Positions 17,631 through 25,904 of a DNA stretch of 60,748 nucleotides are shown piece by piece. The position numbers and the translations under genes are program-made. The DNA lies in assembly GCA_022511465.1 (NCBI GenBank), contig JAFLRM010000016.1, forward strand, positions 1 to 60,748, written 5' to 3'. The first letter of the stretch is position 1; each line of letters begins with the position of its first letter. Under the pieces are notes generated by a model, which had not been told where the DNA came from, did not search any database, and saw only the letters and a list, made by a program, of their open reading frames with translations. The DNA is from Acetatifactor sp. GTDB lineage: Bacteria; Bacillota; Clostridia; Lachnospirales; Lachnospiraceae.

Positions 17631-18653
17631 TTAGTATTCCTTGCCGGCCAGGATCTCGCAGTAATCCTGATAGTTCTTGGCGAGAAGCTCCGGTGTGTCC
17701 AAACCGTAGGGGCACTTGGACTTACATTGGTTACAGTGGAGACACTTCTCGATCAGTTTCATCTTCTCCTGCGCCTGAGGTGTAAGCTGCGCTTGGGACG
17801 GCGATCTTCGGATCAGCAGGCTCATGCGGGCAGCGTTGTTGATCTCAATGCCCACCGGACAGGGCATACAGTAGCCACAGCCCCTGCAGAACTCACCCAA
17901 AAGCTCCTCCCTGTCCTTCTCGATGACCTTTGCCAGCTCCTCAGTCATGGCGGGAGGATTATCAATATAGGAGAGAAACTCGTCCAGCTCGCTCTCCCGC
18001 TGTACGCCCCAGATAGGCAGCACATTTTCGTACTGTGCCAGATAGGCGTAGGCCGCGGCGGAATTGGTGATCAATCCGCCGGACAGCGCTTTCATGGCGA
18101 TAAAACCCATGTCCGCCTGACGACACTTCTCTACCAGCTCAATATCCTTCTCGGTTGCCAGATAGCAGAAAGGGAACTGAAGTGTCTCATAGAGACCGCT
18201 GTCGATAGCCTCATGGGCCACATTCAGGCGATGGTTGGTGATGCCGATGTGTCGGACCATACCTTTGTCCTTTGCCTCCAGCATAGCCTCGTAAAGTCCC
18301 GAGCCATCCCCCGGCTTAGGGCAAAATGCCGGATTATGAAACTGGTAAATATCAATGTATTCCGTTTTCAAATTGTTCAGAGAGGTGTGGAGATCCTTCC
18401 AAAAGCCCTCCGCATCCACGGCGCCGGTCTTGGTGGCGATGTAGACTTTGTCCCGCATACCCTCAAAGGCCGCTCCCAGCTTCTCCTCACTGTCCGTGTA
18501 CCAGCGGGCAGTGTCAAAATAGGTGACACCATTGTCATATGCTTTGCGAAGAAGCTTCACTGCCTCCTCTTTTGAGATACGCTGGATGGGCAGAGCTCCA
18601 AAGGAATTCTTCTCCACTGTGATGCCGGTCTTTCCCAATGTAACCTGAGTCAT
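17631..18653 (-). CDS. Aldo/keto reductase with C-terminal iron-sulfur domain
   Basis: 340 residues. The N-terminal 270 residues are an aldo/keto reductase barrel, with the catalytic Asp and Tyr in FDTARWYTDSE, Lys in ATKTGAV and His in YQFHNPA. The C-terminal 90 residues carry two four-cysteine motifs, CRGCGYCMPCPVGI and CLHCNQCKSKCPYGL, expected to bind two 4Fe-4S clusters. Such ferredoxin-fused reductases are common in anaerobes, and their substrates are mostly unknown. It lies 72 bases downstream of gpmI and upstream of eno, between two glycolytic genes. A link to central carbon redox balance is inferred from position. Confidence 0.9.
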   Translation of the reverse strand: MTQVTLGKTGITVEKNSFGALPIQRISKEEAVKLLRKAYDNGVTYFDTARWYTDSEEKLGAAFEGMRDKVYIATKTGAVDAEGFWKDLHTSLNNLKTEYIDIYQFHNPAFCPKPGDGSGLYEAMLEAKDKGMVRHIGITNHRLNVAHEAIDSGLYETLQFPFCYLATEKDIELVEKCRQADMGFIAMKALSGGLITNSAAAYAYLAQYENVLPIWGVQRESELDEFLSYIDNPPAMTEELAKVIEKDREELLGEFCRGCGYCMPCPVGIEINNAARMSLLIRRSPSQAQLTPQAQEKMKLIEKCLHCNQCKSKCPYGLDTPELLAKNYQDYCEILAGKEY

Positions 18654-18725
18654 AGCTTTTCCTCTTTTATTAATTTATAATACACTTTTACAAAACTGAG
18701 CGTGATCAACACCTCAAGTTACTCA

Positions 18726-20288
18726 CTACTTGCGGATCAACAGGGAGGTTCCGGTCATCTCCGCGGGCTGATCCTTGCCCATGATCTGGATCAGAGTGGG
18801 AACAATGTCCGCCAGACAGCCGCCCTCTCTCAGGGTGTACGCTTCGTCGTAGTTCACCAAAATGAAAGGTACCGGATTGGTGGTGTGAGCAGTGAAAGGC
18901 TCGCCGGTCTCATAGTCCACCAACTGCTCCGCATTACCGTGGTCCGCACAGATAAACAATGCTCCGTTCACTTCCTTTACGAACTCCACAATCTCTCCTA
19001 CACACTTGTCAATGACCTCCACTGCCTCCACAGCGGACTCCAAAACGCCGGTATGCCCCACCATGTCGGGGTTTGCAAAGTTGCAGATGATCACATCGTA
19101 GTAGGGCTCACCCTTCTCGTCTTTCGCGGTGATAGCCTCGCTCAGTTTGTCGCACACCGTGTAGGCACTCATGCGGGGCTTCTTGTCGTAGGTGGGCACA
19201 TATTTGGGGGAGTTTACCAGAATGCGCTCCTCCCCTGCGTTAGGCTCCTCCACACCGCCGTTAAAGAAGAACGTAACGTGCGCGTATTTCTCTGTCTCCG
19301 CGATGCGGGCCTGCTTCATGCCATTTGCGGCCAGCCATTCGCCGAAAGTGTTGGTCACCGCCACCTTGTGGAACGCCACCTCTTTGTTCGGAATGGTGGG
19401 ATCATAATCCGAGAAGCACACATAGGTGATATCCTTGCGTGCACCCCTGTCAAAGCCGGTAAAGTCATCGTCGCAGAAAGATCTGGTGATCTCACGTGCG
19501 CGGTCAGGACGGAAGTTGAAGAACACTACAGAGTCGCCGTCCTGAACGGTGGTCACGGGCTTACCATCCTCCACCACCACAGTAGGCTTCACAAACTCAT
19601 CGGTCTCGTCCCTGTCATAGGATTCCTGAATCGCGCTGACACCGCTGTCCGCTGTCAGTCCCTCGCCCTTGGTCAAGGCGTCATAAGCCAGCTTCACACG
19701 GTCATAGTTGTTGTCTCTGTCCATAGCGTAGTAACGACCCATCACGGTGGCAATCTTGCCCACTCCGATCTTCTCCATCTCTTCGGTCAGCGCCAGCGCA
19801 AATTCCTTTCCGCTGGCAGGAGGAGTGTCGCGCCCGTCCAGGAAACAGTGTACATACACCTTCTCCAAACCACTTCTCTTGGCAAGCTCCAAGAGACCGT
19901 ACAGATGGGTATTATGACTGTGCACACCACCGTCGGACAAAAGCCCCATCATATGCAGCGATCCGTTATTCTTCTTACAGTTCTCCACCGCCTTAAGTAA
20001 CGCCGGATTCTCAAAAAATGTGCCGTCCTGTATCTCCTTGGTGATCCTTGTCAGCTCCTGATACACAATGCGGCCTGCACCCATGTTCAGATGGCCTACC
20101 TCAGAGTTACCCATCTGTCCGTCGGGAAGTCCCACAGCCATGCCGCTGGCGTTGCCCTTCACAAAAGGGTACTCCTTCATCAGTTTATCCATGACAGGGG
20201 TCTTTGCCTGTGCCACTGCATTCCCCTCCGTCTTGTCGTTCAGGCCGTAGCCGTCCAAGATCACTAAAACAACCGGTTTTTTACTCAT
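18726..20288 (-). CDS. gpmI: Cofactor-independent phosphoglycerate mutase
   Basis: 520 residues, typical of the metal-dependent enzyme. The N-terminus has VLVILDGYGLN-type metal ligands, the catalytic Ser lies in MGNSEVGHLNMGAGR, and later ligands occur in HCFLDGRDTPP, FNFRPDRAREI, CNFANPDMVGHTG and FICADHGNAE. It interconverts 3- and 2-phosphoglycerate, the step before enolase. It has its own promoter at 20350-20378, divergent from the CDF transporter gene. Confidence 0.97.
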   Translation of the reverse strand: MSKKPVVLVILDGYGLNDKTEGNAVAQAKTPVMDKLMKEYPFVKGNASGMAVGLPDGQMGNSEVGHLNMGAGRIVYQELTRITKEIQDGTFFENPALLKAVENCKKNNGSLHMMGLLSDGGVHSHNTHLYGLLELAKRSGLEKVYVHCFLDGRDTPPASGKEFALALTEEMEKIGVGKIATVMGRYYAMDRDNNYDRVKLAYDALTKGEGLTADSGVSAIQESYDRDETDEFVKPTVVVEDGKPVTTVQDGDSVVFFNFRPDRAREITRSFCDDDFTGFDRGARKDITYVCFSDYDPTIPNKEVAFHKVAVTNTFGEWLAANGMKQARIAETEKYAHVTFFFNGGVEEPNAGEERILVNSPKYVPTYDKKPRMSAYTVCDKLSEAITAKDEKGEPYYDVIICNFANPDMVGHTGVLESAVEAVEVIDKCVGEIVEFVKEVNGALFICADHGNAEQLVDYETGEPFTAHTTNPVPFILVNYDEAYTLREGGCLADIVPTLIQIMGKDQPAEMTGTSLLIRK

Positions 20289-20349
20289 TTTGTCTCCTCA
20301 CTTCCGCGCTTGTCCGCGCATTGATTTCAGGTTTTCCTCTTAATTGGAA

Positions 20350-20378
20350 ATTATACACTGAATCAAAAGGGTGTGCAA
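20350..20378 (-). promoter_or_regulatory. Promoter of gpmI
   Basis: Minus strand TTGCAC (20373-20378), 17-base spacer, TATAAT (20350-20355). A leader of about 55 bases precedes gpmI. Confidence 0.7.
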
Positions 20379-20401
20379 TAGATGAAAGAAAGAAAAAGTG
20401 A

Positions 20402-20430
20402 TTGTTTTTTCCGATAAAATGCTCTACAAT
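20402..20430 (+). promoter_or_regulatory. Promoter of the CDF transporter gene
   Basis: Plus strand TTGTTT (20402-20407), 17-base spacer, TACAAT (20425-20430), back to back with the gpmI promoter. AAAGGA precedes the ATG at 20463. Confidence 0.6.
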
Positions 20431-20462
20431 GGTGAGAAATAGCCAACAAAAGGATTTTAGCG

Positions 20463-21629
20463 ATGATCACACTATTGTCTCACATTTTCATCAAAGATAA
20501 AGACAATACCTCTGACCCGCAGGTTCGTCAGTCCTACGGTGTACTCTGCGGCTTTTTAGGAATTTTTCTCAATCTGCTCCTCTTTGTGGGGAAATTTGCG
20601 GCGGGGAGCATCAGCCATTCCATCGCCATCACTGCCGATGCTTTCAACAATCTGTCGGATGCCGGCTCCTCCGTCATCACACTGATCGGTTTTCGGATGG
20701 CCGGGCAGCGCGCTGATCCGGATCACCCTTTCGGCCACGGGCGGATCGAGTACATATCAGGACTCTTGGTCTCTATCGCCATCCTGATCATGGGCTTTGA
20801 GCTGCTAAAAAGCTCTCTCTCCAAGATCATACATCCGGAGGAGCTCTCTTATTCCCCACTGATCCTGGGAATATTGATCGCCTCCATCTTGGTAAAGTGC
20901 TATATGGCCTTCTATCATCACTCAGTGGGGAAGAAAATAAATTCCTCTTCCCTAAAGGCTACCGCCACAGACAGTCTGAGCGACTCCGTGGCCACCACCG
21001 TGGTACTTGCGGCTACCTTGATCTCCCACCATACGGGGCTTCATCTGGATGGCTGGGGCGGTGTACTTGTAGGACTCTTTGTCTGCTACGCCGGCTACAG
21101 TGCTGCCAGAGACACCATCAGCCCTCTGCTTGGGCAGGCGCCCGATCCGGAGTTCGTGGAACAGATCCACAGGATCGTCCTCACCTACGAGGAGGTCATC
21201 GGTGTGCATGATCTGATCGTGCACAACTACGGTCCCGGCAGAGTATTGATATCGCTTCACGCGGAGGTCCCTGCGGATGGCGACCTTATGACGCTCCACG
21301 AGACCATCGATGAGATTGAGCACAAACTGCACGACACACTCCACTGCAGCGCAGTGATCCACATGGATCCGGTGCTTTTGGGCGACGAGGAGACGGAACG
21401 GCTCAGAGATCAGGTGAACGCCTACCTCAGACAACTGGATCCCCGCCTCTCCACTCACGATTTCCGGCTGGTCAAATGCTCCAGTCACACCAATGTCTTC
21501 TTCGACATTTCTGCGCCTTTCGATCTCACTATGAGCGATGAGGCGCTGGCGGAGGATGTGAAGAGACGATTGCAGGAGGAGAACTCCATGTATCTCGGGG
21601 TGATCGATATCGACAGGGAACTGGCTTGA
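20463..21629 (+). CDS. Cation diffusion facilitator exporter, probably Mn-type
   Basis: 388 residues. Six membrane helices (about 25-215) are followed by a cytoplasmic ferredoxin-like domain and an extra C-terminal extension. Helix 2 carries ADAFNNLSDAG and helix 5 carries ATDSLSDSVAT, with DPDHPFGHGR between. The combination NxxxD in helix 2 and DxxxD in helix 5 matches the described manganese exporter MntE pattern rather than the HxxxD pattern of zinc exporters, so Mn(II) efflux is favoured. The stop overlaps the next gene by four bases, implying translational coupling. Identification of the family is secure, the metal is inferred. Confidence 0.9.
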   Translation: MITLLSHIFIKDKDNTSDPQVRQSYGVLCGFLGIFLNLLLFVGKFAAGSISHSIAITADAFNNLSDAGSSVITLIGFRMAGQRADPDHPFGHGRIEYISGLLVSIAILIMGFELLKSSLSKIIHPEELSYSPLILGILIASILVKCYMAFYHHSVGKKINSSSLKATATDSLSDSVATTVVLAATLISHHTGLHLDGWGGVLVGLFVCYAGYSAARDTISPLLGQAPDPEFVEQIHRIVLTYEEVIGVHDLIVHNYGPGRVLISLHAEVPADGDLMTLHETIDEIEHKLHDTLHCSAVIHMDPVLLGDEETERLRDQVNAYLRQLDPRLSTHDFRLVKCSSHTNVFFDISAPFDLTMSDEALAEDVKRRLQEENSMYLGVIDIDRELA

Positions 21630-22078
21630 TAGGAGAACTCACCATGGAAAAACCTTCAGAGAAAATGGCATACACTCCTGCGGAGCTGAAAAGGCTTCAG
21701 ACTTTTGACCGGCGTTACCGCAATTCTGCCAGGCAGATTTTTGCCGACAGAGTGGCATTTTACCACCAAATCACCGGGGGCAGCTATACCTCCATCACCA
21801 TCCGCGACCAGAAGACCCGCTGGGGCAGCTGCTCCTCCAGGGGAACGCTCTCCTTTAACTATCGCCTGATCTTCGCCCCTCCCAAGGTGCTGGACTATGT
21901 GGTGGTGCACGAGCTGTGCCACCTGACCCATATGAATCACTCCAAAGACTTCTGGAATATGGTGGAGCGGATCATGCCCGACTACCGATTGTGTAAACGC
22001 TGGCTGAAAGACCATGGACGGGAGCTTACTTTAGAGCGACACTTAAGCAAACAGGGAATCCCTCTTAAATTAGAGTGA
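21626..22078 (+). CDS. YgjP/DUF45-type metallopeptidase-like protein
   Basis: 150 residues. The zinc-binding signature is VVHELCHLTHMNHSKDFW, with the two His and Glu of HExxH and a further His. The strand TRWGSCSSRGTLSFNYRL is the standard YgjP-family lead-in. These proteins resemble a minimal gluzincin-type (WLM/SprT-like) fold; most have no known substrate. The ATG overlaps the end of the CDF gene, so the two are one transcription unit ending at the terminator 22052-22085. No signal peptide, thus cytoplasmic. Confidence 0.9.
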   Translation: MIGELTMEKPSEKMAYTPAELKRLQTFDRRYRNSARQIFADRVAFYHQITGGSYTSITIRDQKTRWGSCSSRGTLSFNYRLIFAPPKVLDYVVVHELCHLTHMNHSKDFWNMVERIMPDYRLCKRWLKDHGRELTLERHLSKQGIPLKLE

Positions 22079-22085
22079 TTCCCTG
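22052..22085 (+). terminator. Terminator overlapping the end of the YgjP-like gene
   Basis: CAGGGAATC and GATTCCCTG form a 9-base stem with a 16-base loop spanning the stop codon, followed by AATCTTCTTTTTATT. It separates the plus-strand unit from the converging binding-protein gene; a weaker T-run (TTTGCTT) exists on minus. Confidence 0.7.
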
Positions 22086-22095
22086 AATCTTCTTT

Positions 22096-24651
22096 TTATT
22101 GGTTCTCATTGACATAAATCTGTACACGGCTCTGGATTATTTTCGCCACATCCTGCGCCGTCTTCTGTCCGGAGAAAAATGCTGCCGCCTCCTCGTTGAT
22201 GATATTTACGACATCTGCGTTGTAGTAATAGGGCTTCTTGACAGACCGGATGAAGCCGGATATCTGATCTGCCTGCTCCTGTGTCAGGGGCGGCAGGGTA
22301 ATCTGCTCCTCCCCCAAGTAATAGTAATCGTCATACTCCACCAGTTCGCCGTTCTCATCCTCGTAGGTGGGTCTCTTCATGGTGGCCGCCATCGCCTCGT
22401 CAAAGGCACGGACATTCACCGGCAGATAACCGTTCTGTTCATTCTGGTACTCATCTGTCAGATAATATCTCACAAACTCCCATGCACCCTCCAGGTTGGC
22501 AGACTGGGCAGACAGAACATAGGATGTATTTTTCCAGATAATGGAACCGCCCAACTCGCTGTCCGTGGGGAAGCCGACAAAGCTTACATCCTCGCCAAAC
22601 TGACCGTTGATCAGCCAGGTCATATTGCTGGATCCGAGGACAGCAGTGCTTGTCAGCAGGATCTTGTTCTCCCGAAACATAGTCTGATAATGCATCCAGT
22701 AGTCCTCGTCATATTGCGGCTCCTCAGGCAGGGTGCCTGCATACTCCAACAGCGAGATAAAGTTCTCCGAGTCAAAATCACACTTTCCGGTAGATACATC
22801 CACAAAGTCACTGCCACAGTATGTCATCATATTACTCATAAAATAAGATTGGTACATATCTTCTATTCCCTGAGTTCCCTCGGGCATGGAAGACAAAACC
22901 TCAAGATACTCCTTCATATTCCATTTGGTCCGGTCTCCCACAAGGGACCTTTTGCCTACAAAAGTTCTCACATAAAAAGTAGGGATCACTTCATATAGCT
23001 TGCCGTTCACACTGTAGGCATCAAACACATTCTGCATGAATTCCACCTGGGACAGTTCCTCATCCTGTTTGATCAGGTCTCCCACGTTGGCCAGCAGCCC
23101 TTTGGACACATAATTCGCCACATTCATGTTCGTATCTACTATCATGATGTCCGGCATATTCCCCGACAGGATATCACTGTTCAGTTGTGTATAGCCGCCC
23201 ATGTAGTCATCCTGAGTTGCCGCATACTGCTCATACTCTTTGATCACAATTCGGTAATTCGGATTGGTCTTATTGAATTCCACGATTCTCCGCTTGAGAT
23301 CCCAGCCCACATACTGTCCCGCCAGAACAAGCACTTTCTTGTCCGGGATATCCTTCGGGTCCACCTTGGTAAAGAGGGCTCCCTTAGTCACATAGTCTGT
23401 CGGAGTATAATAAAATCCAATAAAATGATCTGCATCCAGCATCTGAAACTGCTGCATGGAGGTGGCGTCCAGATCGGAATTGACAAAGCTCATGATCTGC
23501 GTGGATTCCTCATCGCCTAAGTTGTAACCGTAGATACCGCTGGAGGAAGAGTACACCAGATCATGGTCCACGCCGGACATCAAGGAATTAAAACCGGTAT
23601 AACTGATAGATTCCGGCAGTTTCACGCCATCCCCCACAAATTTTCCGCTGTTTAGATCATACTGAGCAGCGTAGAGATCATAGTTGTCCTTTTCATTGTA
23701 ATAGACCAGTATCAACTGGCCGTTCTCTCCCTCAACAAAGTAGCTGGACTGCATGAAGATCCTGTCTTCATCCTCCAAAGAGGCCCCTTCCATATCCAGA
23801 TTACCATCGCCGTCCATTGTCCAGCCGACAAGTTCATTGCTGTCATAATTGTATACAAGAATGAGCAGCGAACCGTCCTCTCTGGTTATCATGCTGCTAA
23901 TGCCCATGTTGACCGGTGTCTCAATGCTTTCATTATTGCCCAGAACTTCCAGCTCCTGTTTCCAGAGCAGGTTTCCCTGAAGATCCCAGGCACAGACAGC
24001 GGTTGTGCTGCGAATGACCGCATTCACCGCATCCGTGCGATTCTCATAGTAATAATTCTCTATGCCGTATAAGGTTCCGGTCTCTGTGAAAGTAAAATCA
24101 TTGTAGCTGGTGTTCTCCCACACATAGTTATAATCCATCATACCGATGTCAATATCCGGCACCGCAACCCCAAAACCCGCATCCAGAACATCCGCGGTAT
24201 CTTGTGCAGTATCATCTGCGGCTTCCGGGGTATCCTGTTCACTCTTTGCAGCGTCATTCGTCCCGGCGTCCTCAGCCTCACCGTCTGTTCCGCTTTCTGA
24301 TTCCGGAAGCTGCAGTTCTGCCATCTGAAGATCTGTGCCGTCTTCTTTTACTGAGAGAAGCCTCAGATCACTGTACGATCTCTCGTCCGACCAATGGTAC
24401 ACAGACACAGCCCAGTAGATCCGATCTCCGATCTTCTGCAGATCGTACATCCGGAAATCATCTCCCAGATCTGACAGTTCGAACTCCTCGTAGGAATACA
24501 CATACTGCTTTGCCAGGTTCGGATCCTGACTGACATTCCCGCCGCGGATACCGCTTCCGCCGTCTCCACCTCTTCCGCAGGCACTAAGCCCCATTACCAT
24601 TGCAGCAGCGAGAACAACGCTCACTGCCTTTTTTAACCAGTGCTTTTTCAT
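22096..24651 (-). CDS. Large extracellular solute-binding lipoprotein (copy 1)
   Basis: 851 residues from the ATG reading MKKHWLKK with GGGAG close upstream; the open frame extends 12 codons further without a convincing site. Lipobox GLSACGRG lies near residue 25. Residues about 40-435 form repeated short beta segments with an Asp/Glu-rich low-complexity insert (about 115-155), consistent with a beta-propeller-like sensor module. Residues about 440-850 are a family-1-type solute-binding domain, with LAGQYVGWDLKRRIVEFNKT at its start and an end motif FFSGQKTAQDVAKIIQSR shared with the two other copies. Last gene of the ABC/adaptor cluster. Ordinary binding proteins are about half this size. 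Ligand unknown; a glycan is inferred from the permeases. Confidence 0.82.
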   Translation of the reverse strand: MKKHWLKKAVSVVLAAAMVMGLSACGRGGDGGSGIRGGNVSQDPNLAKQYVYSYEEFELSDLGDDFRMYDLQKIGDRIYWAVSVYHWSDERSYSDLRLLSVKEDGTDLQMAELQLPESESGTDGEAEDAGTNDAAKSEQDTPEAADDTAQDTADVLDAGFGVAVPDIDIGMMDYNYVWENTSYNDFTFTETGTLYGIENYYYENRTDAVNAVIRSTTAVCAWDLQGNLLWKQELEVLGNNESIETPVNMGISSMITREDGSLLILVYNYDSNELVGWTMDGDGNLDMEGASLEDEDRIFMQSSYFVEGENGQLILVYYNEKDNYDLYAAQYDLNSGKFVGDGVKLPESISYTGFNSLMSGVDHDLVYSSSSGIYGYNLGDEESTQIMSFVNSDLDATSMQQFQMLDADHFIGFYYTPTDYVTKGALFTKVDPKDIPDKKVLVLAGQYVGWDLKRRIVEFNKTNPNYRIVIKEYEQYAATQDDYMGGYTQLNSDILSGNMPDIMIVDTNMNVANYVSKGLLANVGDLIKQDEELSQVEFMQNVFDAYSVNGKLYEVIPTFYVRTFVGKRSLVGDRTKWNMKEYLEVLSSMPEGTQGIEDMYQSYFMSNMMTYCGSDFVDVSTGKCDFDSENFISLLEYAGTLPEEPQYDEDYWMHYQTMFRENKILLTSTAVLGSSNMTWLINGQFGEDVSFVGFPTDSELGGSIIWKNTSYVLSAQSANLEGAWEFVRYYLTDEYQNEQNGYLPVNVRAFDEAMAATMKRPTYEDENGELVEYDDYYYLGEEQITLPPLTQEQADQISGFIRSVKKPYYYNADVVNIINEEAAAFFSGQKTAQDVAKIIQSRVQIYVNENQ

Positions 24652-24748
24652 AATCTCCCTCTTCCTCCCTTTATTTATGATCAACACTATTACTTTCTAT
24701 TCCATCTCTAATTATAGTACATCGTTTCTATATTACAAGTCTTCCTCA

Positions 24749-25894
24749 TTACAAATCTTCCTCGTCCCAGTCCAGATCCTCCTCGCGTTTTCCGATCGGC
24801 AGCTGAAATCGCCTTTTGGCACCTTTCTGTCCGGAGGCCTTCTCCGCTCTTCTCCTCTCCAGATAGCGTTCCCACTTATCCTTCCCTATGTGGTAGACAT
24901 CCTTGAGCGTCCATCCCTTGTGCCGCCACCAGCGGATAAACCAAACCAGTGCAAGGATCACCGGGTAGAGCAAAAATATCAGATAGAGAAATGTGAGCAG
25001 AGCTACAATGTCCTCACATCCCCTCGCCACATTTTCCCAGTAGGGGTAAATGATCGCCTTGCCGTTCATAGAGCGGGTTCCAAAAGCCCGAATGTTCTGC
25101 AGACTGGACACAAAAGAATAACGGGAGTTATTCTCCAAAATCTCCATGTCCTTCTCCGATGCCCCAAGCCCGTCTTTCACAAAATTCAGAGCAAAATTAC
25201 TGATCGGATTGGGCATCACAATCTCATAGTGGCTGATCCCATTGTTGGTTCCCAACTCCGAAAGTGTCTTGTAGGACACATACACCACTGTACCGGACAG
25301 ACCGGCAGCCTCCTCCAGCCTGCCCTCAGGCCTTTCTATGACCCCCGTGACCATATGGGGGATCCCTCTGATGGTAACCATCTGTCCCACCACATCGCTG
25401 GAACCGAAAAGCTGCCACGCAGCATCCTCATCGATCACACAATAATCCTGCATCAGGTCATTCCCTGAGAAATAGGCACCTGTAACCAACCGCAGCGGGT
25501 GAAAAAGAAAGAAATCTCCTCCGATCCCGTAGGCATCCGCCTCCAGTGTAGCACGTTCGCTGGAGAGCATGATCCGGCCCGATGCACTGTAAGCGTCCAC
25601 CCACAGTCTCGCACTTACGCTTGGCTCTCTGTTAGGTACCGTCGTCTGCTGTGTAAGCATCACCTCCTGGATCGCTCCGTCGATGGAGTGTTCAAACTCT
25701 TCGATGGCGTCCTCCGACAGCGGTGCATTCACCGAGAAAAAGCAACTGATCTGCGCTACGTCTTTTTTGACACTCCAGCGCTCTGCCATCAGCTGGGAGT
25801 CCTGCGAGTGTCCCACGGATCTGGCCACAAGGAACAGGATCAGGAAGATGAGAAACGAGATTCCCCCGCTTATCAGCAAAACTAATCTCTTCAT
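24749..25894 (-). CDS. MacB periplasmic-core-like membrane protein without the FtsX bundle
   Basis: 381 residues. An N-terminal helix (about 4-25) is followed by an extracytoplasmic domain of about 250 residues with GDFFLFHPLRLVTGAYF, CVIDEDAAWQLFGSSDVVGQMV and VTGVIERPEG, which follow the MacB periplasmic core pattern. Only one further hydrophobic helix (about 295-320) occurs, then a long basic cytoplasmic tail ending LDWDEEDL. Normal MacB/FtsX permeases have three more helices after the core, so the pore-forming part is absent or very reduced. It begins 11 bases after the HlyD-type adaptor gene, its usual partner class. No ATPase is nearby. Role unknown. Confidence 0.75.
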   Translation of the reverse strand: MKRLVLLISGGISFLIFLILFLVARSVGHSQDSQLMAERWSVKKDVAQISCFFSVNAPLSEDAIEEFEHSIDGAIQEVMLTQQTTVPNREPSVSARLWVDAYSASGRIMLSSERATLEADAYGIGGDFFLFHPLRLVTGAYFSGNDLMQDYCVIDEDAAWQLFGSSDVVGQMVTIRGIPHMVTGVIERPEGRLEEAAGLSGTVVYVSYKTLSELGTNNGISHYEIVMPNPISNFALNFVKDGLGASEKDMEILENNSRYSFVSSLQNIRAFGTRSMNGKAIIYPYWENVARGCEDIVALLTFLYLIFLLYPVILALVWFIRWWRHKGWTLKDVYHIGKDKWERYLERRRAEKASGQKGAKRRFQLPIGKREEDLDWDEEDL

Positions 25895-25904
25895 AACCCA
25901 CTCC

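Noticed and set aside
18702..20000. A 432-residue plus-strand frame opposite gpmI.
   Set aside because: Antisense shadow of gpmI, with His/Val/Leu-rich composition and no start signal.
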